NCBI GenBank assembly: GCA_913043285.1
Contig: CAJWML010000002.1
Coordinates: 62,001 to 126,000, forward strand
Length of the DNA stretch: 64,000 bases
Reading direction: 5' to 3'
DNA from: CAKZNE01 sp002695025
GTDB taxonomy: Bacteria > Bacteroidota > Bacteroidia > Flavobacteriales > Schleiferiaceae
A program made the translations under genes and the position numbers. Below, in pieces: positions 17,232 through 25,013 of this stretch. The notes under the pieces are model-generated. The model was not told the origin of the DNA, ran no database searches, and saw only the letters and a program-made list of their open reading frames with translations. The first letter of the stretch is position 1; the number at the start of each line of letters is the position of its first letter.

Positions 17232-17866
17232 CAGCTTAGGATATAAAGATCTACCAGTTCACGGATACAACCGGCTCCACCGGGTGTTTCCAATACAATA
17301 TCGCATTGTTCCCGCACCGCCAGCGCTGCATCAGAAGGGCAAGCGGCCAGTCCGGCTTTTTCAAGAACAGGCAGGTCGGTGAGGTCGTCACCGATGTAAG
17401 CGATCTCTTCAATGCTTAAACCCAGTTTTTTAAGCCAGCCTTCCAGTACTTCAATTTTAGGATCCTGACCTACATAAACATGAGGTACACCCAGCATTTC
17501 AGCCCGCTTTTCCACCAGGCCGGTACTTATCCCCGCACTGATAATGCCGGTTTGAAAGCCTGCTTTCATCAGGGTTTTGATGCCCAGGCCATCCTTGGCG
17601 TTAAAGCGTTTGATCTCATCCCCGTTTTTAGTGAAGTACATACCTCCGTCCGTAAGAACTCCGTCACAGTCCATCACCAGCATTTTAATGTGGCTGATAC
17701 GTTCCGGAAGGTCATCGGCCACCACTTCTTCGTAGATCAGCTGATCTATGGTGATTTCCAGGTCTTCGGCCAGCGATACCACGTACTCCAGGTCGGGATT
17801 TTCCGGGTAAGTCTCTATGGCACCCAGCTCCCTGAGCTTTTGCAGGTTGGGGATGAGCTTATGCAT
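17231..17866 (-). CDS. kdsC: 3-deoxy-D-manno-octulosonate 8-phosphate phosphatase (KdsC-type HAD) with N-terminal extension
   Basis: 211 residues. The HAD phosphatase core begins near residue 60: MLVMDCDGVLTDG (nucleophile Asp and acid Asp), IISAGIS, then YIGDDLTDLPVL with the Mg-binding Asp. It removes phosphate from Kdo-8-P, the third step of Kdo synthesis. The first 58 residues are not part of a usual KdsC (about 170-190 residues). They include a LAEDLEITIDQLIYEE stretch resembling the last helices of an XRE helix-turn-helix, but the recognition helix seems missing. It overlaps kdsA by 8 bp and the GNAT gene by 1 bp. Confidence 0.88.
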   Translation of the reverse strand: MHKLIPNLQKLRELGAIETYPENPDLEYVVSLAEDLEITIDQLIYEEVVADDLPERISHIKMLVMDCDGVLTDGGMYFTKNGDEIKRFNAKDGLGIKTLMKAGFQTGIISAGISTGLVEKRAEMLGVPHVYVGQDPKIEVLEGWLKKLGLSIEEIAYIGDDLTDLPVLEKAGLAACPSDAALAVREQCDIVLETPGGAGCIRELVDLYILS

Positions 17867-18638
17867 GGAGTGCTTTTCGGATGTTCATAGCTTTGGTGAG
17901 TATGCCTTCCAGTTTATCCAACTGCAACATGGTATGAGGATCGCTTTTCGCAGATTTAGGATCAGGATGGGTTTCAATAAAAAAACCATCGGCACCGGTA
18001 GCCATAGCGGATAAGGCTATGGTCTCTATCAGGCTGGGATCTCCACCGGTAACGCCTTCTGTTTTATTAGGCTTTTGTACCGAGTGGGTGCAATCCATGA
18101 TCACGGGAACGCCCAGCTGCTTTAAACGGTGAATGGCCGTAGCGTCTACAATAAGATCGGAGTAGCCGAAGGACACCCCGCGCTCGCACACCCAAACGTT
18201 ATTGTTTCCGGTGGACTGTACTTTCTCCACCGGGAATTTCATGGCTTCCGGGGAAAGGAATTGTCCTTTTTTGATATTCACACCCTTGCCGGTTTCTCCG
18301 GCTGCCAGCAGCAATTCCGTCTGGCGACACAGGAAAGCGGGTATCTGGATATGATCTACGTATTTCGCTACCGTAGCCGGCTCATGACTTTCGTGTACAT
18401 CGGTAATGGTTTCTACGCCCAGCTCTTTACCCACAGCTTGCAGTATTTCCAGCGCTTTTTCATCGCCAATACCGGTGAAGCTGTCCAGGCGGGAGCGGTT
18501 GGCCTTGCGGTAACTACCTTTAAAAATGTAGCGGATGTCCAGCTTGTCGCAGATCTCCTTTACCCTGCGGGCTATTTCAAAAGGAGTAGTATCGTTTTCA
18601 ATGGCGCAGGGGCCGGCTATAAGTGTGAATTTTTCCAT
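17859..18638 (-). CDS. kdsA: 3-deoxy-8-phosphooctulonate synthase (Kdo-8-P synthase)
   Basis: 259 residues; condenses arabinose-5-phosphate and phosphoenolpyruvate. Visible: IAGPCAIEND near the N terminus, FKGSYRKANRSRLDSFTG (PEP/sugar binding), TDVHE, QIPAFLCRQTELL, FGYSDLIVD, DCTHSVQKPN and GFFIETHPDP. Length is slightly under the E. coli enzyme. Position between kdsD and kdsC makes the assignment firm. DCTHSVQ carries Cys where many non-metal KdsA enzymes have Asn, which would suggest a metal-dependent class II enzyme, though this is an inference from one residue. Confidence 0.94.
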   Translation of the reverse strand: MEKFTLIAGPCAIENDTTPFEIARRVKEICDKLDIRYIFKGSYRKANRSRLDSFTGIGDEKALEILQAVGKELGVETITDVHESHEPATVAKYVDHIQIPAFLCRQTELLLAAGETGKGVNIKKGQFLSPEAMKFPVEKVQSTGNNNVWVCERGVSFGYSDLIVDATAIHRLKQLGVPVIMDCTHSVQKPNKTEGVTGGDPSLIETIALSAMATGADGFFIETHPDPKSAKSDPHTMLQLDKLEGILTKAMNIRKALHA

Positions 18639-18681
18639 AGGATTTACGAAGCTCTGAAATTTAAGATTACGGGCAGCTTAA

Positions 18682-19302
18682 TTATTCGGTCCGCGCCCGG
18701 TGCCCCAGGTAACCGCTGTGGTGGCGTTTGGCGTACTCTTCCTTGCTGAAGCCGATCTTTTCCATCAGCATTACTACTAATACATCACCCACCACGGTCA
18801 TCACCGTAGTGGAGGTAGTAGGGGTCAACCCCAGGGGGCACACCTCTTTGGGGTTACCGGTGTTCAATACCACATCGCTGAAACCGGCCAGCTCCCCATC
18901 CGGGTTTCCGGTAAGCCCGATGATCTTAATACCGGGGCGCAGCTTTTTCACCAGGTGTTCCATCTCGATGATCTCGCGGGTTTTACCGGAGTTGGAGATC
19001 AGGAACATCACATCGTTGGACTGTACTACCCCCAGGTCGCCATGTTGGGCTTCAGCCGGGTGCAGGAAAATAGCAGGAGTGCCGGTACTGCTCAGGGTAG
19101 TGGCAATATTCACGCCTATTTGCCCGGCTTTTCCCATACCGCTCACTACCACTTTGCCATTTTTCTGATGGACTTGTTGGTAGATAAGGTCAATAGCATC
19201 CTGTATGATACCGTCAATAGGTATGTTACGGATGGCCTGTATCTCCTGTTCAATAATATTTTGAATGCGGGATGTTACCATAGGTGTGTCTTTGCCCGGC
19301 AA
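18682..19302 (-). CDS. kdsD: D-arabinose 5-phosphate isomerase, SIS domain only
   Basis: A 206-residue sugar-isomerase (SIS) protein: VVSGMGKAGQIGVNIATTLSS, HPAEAQHGDLG, FLISNSGKTREI and TTSTTVMTVVGDVL. These are the KdsD/GutQ/KpsF patterns, including the catalytic-His region HPAEAQHGD. Unlike E. coli KdsD (about 328 residues), the two C-terminal CBS domains are absent. It converts ribulose-5-phosphate to arabinose-5-phosphate, the first step of Kdo synthesis, and is followed by kdsA and kdsC. A TATTTTTG box lies 18 nt before the ATG and may give the Kdo genes their own promoter. Confidence 0.9.
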   Translation of the reverse strand: MPGKDTPMVTSRIQNIIEQEIQAIRNIPIDGIIQDAIDLIYQQVHQKNGKVVVSGMGKAGQIGVNIATTLSSTGTPAIFLHPAEAQHGDLGVVQSNDVMFLISNSGKTREIIEMEHLVKKLRPGIKIIGLTGNPDGELAGFSDVVLNTGNPKEVCPLGLTPTTSTTVMTVVGDVLVVMLMEKIGFSKEEYAKRHHSGYLGHRARTE

Positions 19303-19328
19303 AAATAAGGGGAATCTTTGGAAAGCGA

Positions 19329-19982
19329 TCAGCTCAGGAGGATGCCGTCTGCCATTGTCAGCTGTCGGTCGCCCAGCTCTGCCAGCTCTTTGTTGTGGGT
19401 AATCACAATAAAAGTGCTTTTGAACTCGTCCCTGAGTTGAAAGAAGAGGCGGTGCATCTCTTCGGCATTTTTGGAATCCAGGTTCCCGGTAGGCTCATCG
19501 GCCAGAATCATATCCGGGTTGTTGATGAGGGCACGGGCTACGGCTACTCTTTGCTGTTCTCCCCCGGACATTTGCGAAGGCTTGTGGTCCATACGTTCGG
19601 AAAGACCCAGGAAGTCCAGCAATTCAGCGGCCCGTTTCTCGGTTTCACTTTTTTTCTTTTTACCGATGTAGGCCGGGATGCAAACGTTTTCCAGGGCGGT
19701 AAATTCCGGCAAAAGGTGGTGGAACTGGAAGATAAAGCCAATATGCTCGTTGCGGAACTGTGCCAGTTTTTTGGCATTGCGCTGCAAGATATTCTCACCC
19801 TGGTACGTGAGGGTTCCTTTATCCGGGTTTTCAAGGGTACCCAGTATTTGCAAAAAAGTGGTCTTTCCTGCTCCCGAGGCTCCTACAATGGTAACGATCT
19901 CTGCGGCCTGTGCCTCAAAGTCCACACCTTTAAGCACCTGCAGATCGCCATAGTGTTTTTCAATACCCTGTGCCCGGATCAT
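19329..19982 (-). CDS. lolD: LolD-like ABC transporter ATP-binding protein
   Basis: 217 residues, typical of the LolD/MacB-type ATPases. Walker A GASGAGKTT (about 33-41), Q-loop FIFQFHHLLPEF, signature MSGGEQQRVAVARAL (about 138-152), Walker B MILADEPTGNLD and the switch His in IVITHNKELA. The FQFHHLLPEFTALEN stretch is typical of LolD, which powers release of lipoproteins from the inner membrane. No LolC/E permease is next to it; in Bacteroidota the parts are often scattered. Its ATG overlaps the DUF5916 gene stop by 4 bp and the Kdo genes follow 27 bp downstream. Confidence 0.85.
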   Translation of the reverse strand: MIRAQGIEKHYGDLQVLKGVDFEAQAAEIVTIVGASGAGKTTFLQILGTLENPDKGTLTYQGENILQRNAKKLAQFRNEHIGFIFQFHHLLPEFTALENVCIPAYIGKKKKSETEKRAAELLDFLGLSERMDHKPSQMSGGEQQRVAVARALINNPDMILADEPTGNLDSKNAEEMHRLFFQLRDEFKSTFIVITHNKELAELGDRQLTMADGILLS

Positions 19983-22399
19983 TGCCTGAAACCTTTACGA
20001 AGTGAATTATAATCGAGAAAGTAGGTCAGGCGGAGGGAAATATTGTTTTGCATAGGCGAATTTACCACAGTATTGAGGTTTTCCAAATAATTATACTGAA
20101 TTGCGGTTTGCGAACCGGCAATAACGTTGCGGTACAGCAGCACCATTTCACTGCCCGGGGCGTACCACCAGGATAGTTTCAGGTCCAGGTTGAACGTATT
20201 GAAGTTGATATCGTTCGCTACCCTTGCATCATGGCCCTGCAGGCTGCCGTCATCCTTCAGGCTGAAAAAATTCTCGTAATCAATACCGGTCCAGAAATGA
20301 CGCAGCGCCATACTGAGCGAAAGGCGAGGGGTGAAAACGTATTTGGCATCTACAGCATTGGTAATGGAACGGATATCACGTTGCCCGAAATAGATGGCAT
20401 CTCCGCTGCCTGAGGCATAGCCCCGGTCGTTATTCAGCTGTTCCAGTCGTATGGTTCCCAGGGCAAAGAAATGATCACCCAAACGCAGACGTGGTTCCAG
20501 TAAAAGCTCATAAGCATCCAGGCCAAATTCATCCTGGTGGGTGTAGGTGGCTGTGGCATCCAGGGCAAATACCTTACGGTAATCCGTAGAAATAAAGGAA
20601 GAGAACTCCACCGCTGAAGGTCTGCGGAATTTGCGTCCGAAGGTGCGGGGCTCGTAATAATCGTAGGAAGCCACCGGGTTGATCTTGAAATTACCACCAA
20701 AGGCCATAAAGCTGCGCAACAGGAAAAAGGTGCTGCCACCCAGGTAAAAGTCCTCGTATAAAAAGGGCTCGTATAGGGAGCTGTATACCGCAAAAAGCTT
20801 GTGCCGTACCTGGTTGAACCTGCCCCTGGGCCGGAAGGTGGCGTATTCCACTTCCCCGTAATGCCGCAGCTGATTATTGCGCGCCAAAAAGCCCAGGTCG
20901 TTGATGTTGTAATCCTCCGTAATGAGTTTTTCATTGAGCGTCCAGCGCCAGTTGCCATCCGTATCCCCAAAACGAAGAGCTCCTTCATAGCCGCTTTCTG
21001 AATTGGTCTTGAAAATACGGTCACTGCGCTTTACGGAAGCATCCACTTTGTACACCCCGTTCTTGCTGTAAAAGGAAGCCAGTAAGCCCGCTACATTGGC
21101 ATCCGGGGCCGGGCCGTTGCGCAGCACATTGGTATTGATAATACTGACGGAAGAATTCCGGTTGAACCGTTGGTCCAGTACCAGTACGTTGTAATTGGTA
21201 AGGGGTTCGGTGAGGATCTGCCTTTCATTCCCGTCTGCATCTACCGTGGTGGTATAGTTATTATCCGTTATGGCGTTGAGTACCCCTATACCCAGATTGC
21301 CGTTGGTGCGCCCGGAAACTTTGGTGGCGTTGAGGAGACGGGTGTACTGTTGCCGTATCTCCACAATGCCTGTGTCCTGTAAGGCCTGACCGGTGATATT
21401 TTTGGGTGCCCCGCCAATCCTGCGTGAGTAAAAGAGGTCACCAATGGTAAAGAGTTCAGTTCCCTCCGTGAAGAACTGGCGGTTCTCATCAAAGCGGTTC
21501 TCAAAGGGAGAAAGGTTTACAAACTGCTGGTCATAGGCTACCTGGCCAAAGTCCGGGATTACCGTCATATCCAGCGTAAAGCTCTCGTTGATGCCGTATT
21601 TAAGGTCCAGACCGGCATTGAGATCATAGCTTTCCTGCCCGTCATAATTGTCGTAATAAGAAGAAAGGTAAGGCATGAATGACAGGCGCACAGGCGGCTC
21701 AATATTGCTCATGCCGCTGAGTAATCCACATTGGTACTCCCAGCGGTAACCGGAGTTTTTATTGATATAGCTCCACGAATACTGCTGCCGGTTCCTACGG
21801 ATGTTACGGACCATGTTCAACCCCCAGTCCTTGCGCTGTACCTCAGGAAAGCGCAGAGCCATATACGGGATGCGTATTTCACACACCCAGCCGCTGTCCT
21901 GCATCTGTACGGCACTTTCCCAAACCGTATTCCAGTTGGCATCCTCACCCTCTTCCGTAGTGCGGCTGTCGGCCTGAACACCGGCTGCCGTTACGTAAAA
22001 GTTGAAATCACTGAGGCCATCATTATACGGATTGATGAATACCCCGAACCAGTCGTTATTCTGATCGTAGTCATCACGCTGGGTAAGCTGGGTAAGGATG
22101 CTGTCCGGCTTACTATCGTATAACATGGCCCCCACGTAAATAGCTTCATCACTGTAAAGGATCTTTACACGGCTGCGCAGGCCGTAGGGTTCCGGTTCCC
22201 CGTTACCCGGGTTCAGCATCACAAAGTCCTGGGCCACCGGAGCGCTTTGCCATGCCTCATCATCCAGCTTGCCATCAATAAGGAGCTTGGCTTCTATTTT
22301 TTCAGCCGCCAAAACCTTTTTCTCCTGTTGCGCAACAAGGGAGTATTCCGTAATGCCTGAAAGGAGCATTATAAAGTACAGGGCGTATTTGGACTTCAT
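19979..22399 (-). CDS. DUF5916 domain protein with N-terminal CBM9-like domain (outer-membrane barrel type)
   Basis: About 806 residues after choosing the ATG at 22399, which directly precedes a signal peptide (ALYFIMLLSGITEYSLVAQ). An N-terminal carbohydrate-binding CBM9-like domain (about 30-215; LLIDGKLDDEAWQSAPVAQDF) is followed by the DUF5916 region, rich in alternating Tyr/Arg/Asp strands as in an outer-membrane barrel (SPFENRFDENRQFFTEG, DLFYSRRIGG). The C terminus has strand-like repeats. Such proteins are common in Bacteroidota and of unknown function. First gene of a leftward group with the lolD-like gene. Confidence 0.85.
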   Translation of the reverse strand: MKSKYALYFIMLLSGITEYSLVAQQEKKVLAAEKIEAKLLIDGKLDDEAWQSAPVAQDFVMLNPGNGEPEPYGLRSRVKILYSDEAIYVGAMLYDSKPDSILTQLTQRDDYDQNNDWFGVFINPYNDGLSDFNFYVTAAGVQADSRTTEEGEDANWNTVWESAVQMQDSGWVCEIRIPYMALRFPEVQRKDWGLNMVRNIRRNRQQYSWSYINKNSGYRWEYQCGLLSGMSNIEPPVRLSFMPYLSSYYDNYDGQESYDLNAGLDLKYGINESFTLDMTVIPDFGQVAYDQQFVNLSPFENRFDENRQFFTEGTELFTIGDLFYSRRIGGAPKNITGQALQDTGIVEIRQQYTRLLNATKVSGRTNGNLGIGVLNAITDNNYTTTVDADGNERQILTEPLTNYNVLVLDQRFNRNSSVSIINTNVLRNGPAPDANVAGLLASFYSKNGVYKVDASVKRSDRIFKTNSESGYEGALRFGDTDGNWRWTLNEKLITEDYNINDLGFLARNNQLRHYGEVEYATFRPRGRFNQVRHKLFAVYSSLYEPFLYEDFYLGGSTFFLLRSFMAFGGNFKINPVASYDYYEPRTFGRKFRRPSAVEFSSFISTDYRKVFALDATATYTHQDEFGLDAYELLLEPRLRLGDHFFALGTIRLEQLNNDRGYASGSGDAIYFGQRDIRSITNAVDAKYVFTPRLSLSMALRHFWTGIDYENFFSLKDDGSLQGHDARVANDINFNTFNLDLKLSWWYAPGSEMVLLYRNVIAGSQTAIQYNYLENLNTVVNSPMQNNISLRLTYFLDYNSLRKGFRQ

Positions 22400-22481
22400 G
22401 GTTTGGTGAACGGAGTTGAAGCCAGGGGCTGGCCGTAAAGTGGGTAATCCGCAACAAATGTAAGGATTGCCCAAAATAATT

Positions 22482-22511
22482 TTTGGGGTTAAACCCTAAG
22501 CTCTATTTTTG
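22482..22511 (+). promoter_or_regulatory. Promoter of sucC
   Basis: TTTG (22482-22485), an 18-bp spacer and TATTTTTG (22504-22511) fit the Bacteroidota TTTG / TAnnTTTG consensus; the leader to the ATG at 22541 is about 25 nt. Confidence 0.6.
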
Positions 22512-22540
22512 CGGCACTTCTCAGTTATAAAAAGCAAATA

Positions 22541-23731
22541 ATGAACTTACACGAATATCAGGGAAAAGAAATACTGGCCTCTTACGGAGTAGGCGTACAA
22601 CGCGGAATCGTTGCCACCACACCGGATGAAGCCGTGGAAGCTGCCAAAAAACTCAGCGAACAAACCGGCACCGAATGGTGGGTGGTAAAGGCCCAGGTGC
22701 ATGCCGGAGGACGCGGAAAAGGTGGCGGTGTAAAACTGGCCAAGAGCCTGGATGATGTTCGTAACATAGCTTCCGAGATCATCGGCATGAACCTGGTAAC
22801 CCCGCAAACTTCCAAGGAAGGTAAAAAAGTACACCAGGTGCTGATTGCCGAGGATGTATACTATCCGGGAGAATCGGAAACGTCCGAGATCTATATGTCG
22901 GTATTGCTGAATCGCGCCAGCGGCCGCAATATGATCATGTATTCTACTGAAGGCGGTATGGACATTGAAACGGTTGCCGAACAAACACCACACCTGATCT
23001 TCACCGAGGAGATCGATCCTAAAGTGGGTATTCAGGGCTTCCAGGCGCGCAAGATTGCCTTTAACCTAGGCCTCAGCGGAACGGCTTTCAAGGAAATGGT
23101 AAAATTCGTGATGAACCTGTACAAGGCGTATGACGGTATTGATGCCTCTCTCTTTGAGATCAACCCGGTACTGAAAACCTCAGACGATAAGATACTGGCC
23201 GTAGATGCCAAGGTTACCCTGGACGACAACGGCCTGTTCCGCCATAAGGATTACGCGGAAATGCGTGATAAGCGCGAAGAAGACCCTATTGACGTGGAAG
23301 CCGGTGAAGCCGGACTGAACTTTGTGAACCTGGACGGTAACGTAGGTTGTATGGTAAACGGTGCCGGACTGGCCATGGCTACCATGGATATCATTAAAAT
23401 GGCGGGGGGTAACCCGGCCAACTTCCTGGATGTGGGTGGTACCGCGGATGCCAAGCGCGTGGAAACCGCTTTCCGTATCATCCTCCGCGACCCCAAGGTA
23501 GAAGCTATCCTGGTGAACATCTTTGGCGGTATTGTACGTTGCGACCGTGTGGCGCAGGGTATTGTGGATGCCTACAAGAACATCGGTGATATTAAGGTGC
23601 CCATCATCGTTCGCTTACAGGGTACCAATGCCGAAGAAGCCAAAACCATTATTGACGAAAGCGGCCTGGAAGTACACTCCGCTATTCTGCTGAAAGAAGC
23701 TGCTGATAAAGTAAAAGAGCTGGTAGGATAA
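22541..23731 (+). CDS. sucC: Succinyl-CoA synthetase (ADP-forming) beta subunit
   Basis: 396 residues, full length. ATP-grasp N-terminal part: MNLHEYQGKEILASYGV, VVKAQVHAGGRGKGGGVK (nucleotide-binding loop), EINPVLKT, DAKVTLDDN. C-terminal CoA-ligase part: GNVGCMVNGAGLAMATMD, NFLDVGGTAD and VNIFGGIVRCDRVA (phosphohistidine-facing loop). It forms the TCA-cycle enzyme with SucD, which is not in the window; separation of sucC from sucD is usual in Bacteroidota. Own promoter and strong terminator make it monocistronic. Confidence 0.96.
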   Translation: MNLHEYQGKEILASYGVGVQRGIVATTPDEAVEAAKKLSEQTGTEWWVVKAQVHAGGRGKGGGVKLAKSLDDVRNIASEIIGMNLVTPQTSKEGKKVHQVLIAEDVYYPGESETSEIYMSVLLNRASGRNMIMYSTEGGMDIETVAEQTPHLIFTEEIDPKVGIQGFQARKIAFNLGLSGTAFKEMVKFVMNLYKAYDGIDASLFEINPVLKTSDDKILAVDAKVTLDDNGLFRHKDYAEMRDKREEDPIDVEAGEAGLNFVNLDGNVGCMVNGAGLAMATMDIIKMAGGNPANFLDVGGTADAKRVETAFRIILRDPKVEAILVNIFGGIVRCDRVAQGIVDAYKNIGDIKVPIIVRLQGTNAEEAKTIIDESGLEVHSAILLKEAADKVKELVG

Positions 23732-23754
23732 AACCTGTCATATACATAATCAAA

Positions 23755-23790
23755 AGCCCCCCCGAATACTCGGGGGGGCTTTTTTTTTTT
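23755..23790 (+). terminator. Intrinsic terminator of sucC
   Basis: An 11-bp perfect stem AGCCCCCCCGA (23755-23765) / TCGGGGGGGCT (23770-23780), 4-nt loop, then a run of T to 23790. Confidence 0.92.
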
Positions 23791-23851
23791 AATCTCTGTT
23801 TACTTTCTCGTTGGGTATTTGTAATAACATATGCCATTAAAATTTTAGGGT

Positions 23852-24865
23852 ATGAATGTTTATATTCGTTTATGGAACGCTTTGTTACAATTAAAAATGG
23901 AAATATATACGGTAGTAATTCAGTTTGGACTTGGGGTTGTTTTATTCTTCATTATCAATTGGATTGGAAAGCATTCCTATTCAATCGGATATATGTCAAT
24001 ATCTGTTTTCGCAAAAGTTGAAGAAGCCCCAGCTTTTAATTTTTTAATTAGGGTTTTAACACCCACGGTTTATCTGATAATATCTGCATCAGTACTTTAT
24101 GCTCTAAAACTTGACAAATATGTAGATCAATATTATCTCGTAAGTCTTTATTACATAATCTTTAGATTGTCTTTTAATCTATTGACAGGAAGAGGTCTTC
24201 TTCTTAATTGGTATCGCCAGCTATTATATTGGGTGTCAATACTTGTCATATCCTATTTTGCATATACAAAGCTGATTATAAGCCGTGAAAATTTATTACC
24301 TGATTTTACAACCTTAGCAAATGAATTATGGATTATTATATTGATTTTTCTATTTCACGTAACTAATAATGTTCGTTTCTCTAGTAATGGAACAATTAAA
24401 CGAAAGGAAAAATACTTAATCACTATGGTAAATAGATTCAAGAATAAATATGGAGCTATCATTGATAAGAAAATATCAAATGAGCATATAAAAGGGCTTA
24501 TTTACGCCATATTAATTATTGAAAATTTTAATAGACCTAGATTAGCAAGGTGGATAGAGTACTTGAGATACTTTATTACCGGCAAACCTCATACTTTGGG
24601 AATTATGCAATACTATACTTATACATATATTAGTGACTCTAAAAGCGTAAAACTTGGAGTTCAAAAAATAAATGCAGCTTATAAATCTTCAATTGCTGAT
24701 TTCAAAAATGGGCAGAAGGGAAAGTATTTTGGTGAATGGGCACTTAAAAATGAATTAGCCAGTGCTTACAATACGGGGAGTCAATATAATGAAGATGTCC
24801 TAGAAATGTGGCATGAGATAATGAATAAGTTTTATCCAAATACAAATGACGTTCTATTAGAATAA
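23852..24865 (+). CDS. AT-rich polytopic membrane protein with lytic-transglycosylase-like C-terminal signature
   Basis: 337 residues. The first half has about five hydrophobic helices (about 17-38, 65-85, 95-110, 122-143, 160-178). A basic linker leads to a cytosolic or periplasmic domain from about 200. There AILIIENFNRPRLARW places Glu224 26 residues before GIMQ (250-253), then SDSKSVKLGVQKINAAY: an order like the Glu...GLMQ...dp..Ni..G pattern of SLT lytic transglycosylases. Codon use is strikingly AT-rich compared with sucC, pointing to recent acquisition. No family is firmly recognised and the transglycosylase idea is an inference. Confidence 0.55.
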   Translation: MNVYIRLWNALLQLKMEIYTVVIQFGLGVVLFFIINWIGKHSYSIGYMSISVFAKVEEAPAFNFLIRVLTPTVYLIISASVLYALKLDKYVDQYYLVSLYYIIFRLSFNLLTGRGLLLNWYRQLLYWVSILVISYFAYTKLIISRENLLPDFTTLANELWIIILIFLFHVTNNVRFSSNGTIKRKEKYLITMVNRFKNKYGAIIDKKISNEHIKGLIYAILIIENFNRPRLARWIEYLRYFITGKPHTLGIMQYYTYTYISDSKSVKLGVQKINAAYKSSIADFKNGQKGKYFGEWALKNELASAYNTGSQYNEDVLEMWHEIMNKFYPNTNDVLLE

Positions 24866-24952
24866 TAAATTATAACGAGTAATACTGTAATGCATATCTT
24901 CCTATCTCCAATAAGACATTGTCTTGCTGCCTTTAATTAACCCCACCCCAAT

Positions 24953-24983
24953 AAAAAAGGGCCTCTGTACAGAGAACCCTTTT
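24953..24983 (-). terminator. Intrinsic terminator of the LruC lipoprotein gene
   Basis: Read on the minus strand: AAGGGTTCTCTGT pairs with ACAGAGGCCCTT (one internal mismatch) followed by TTTT. It lies 30 bp past the stop at 25014. Confidence 0.7.
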
Positions 24984-25013
24984 CCAATTCTTACTTAGCA
25001 GGTTAGAATATTT

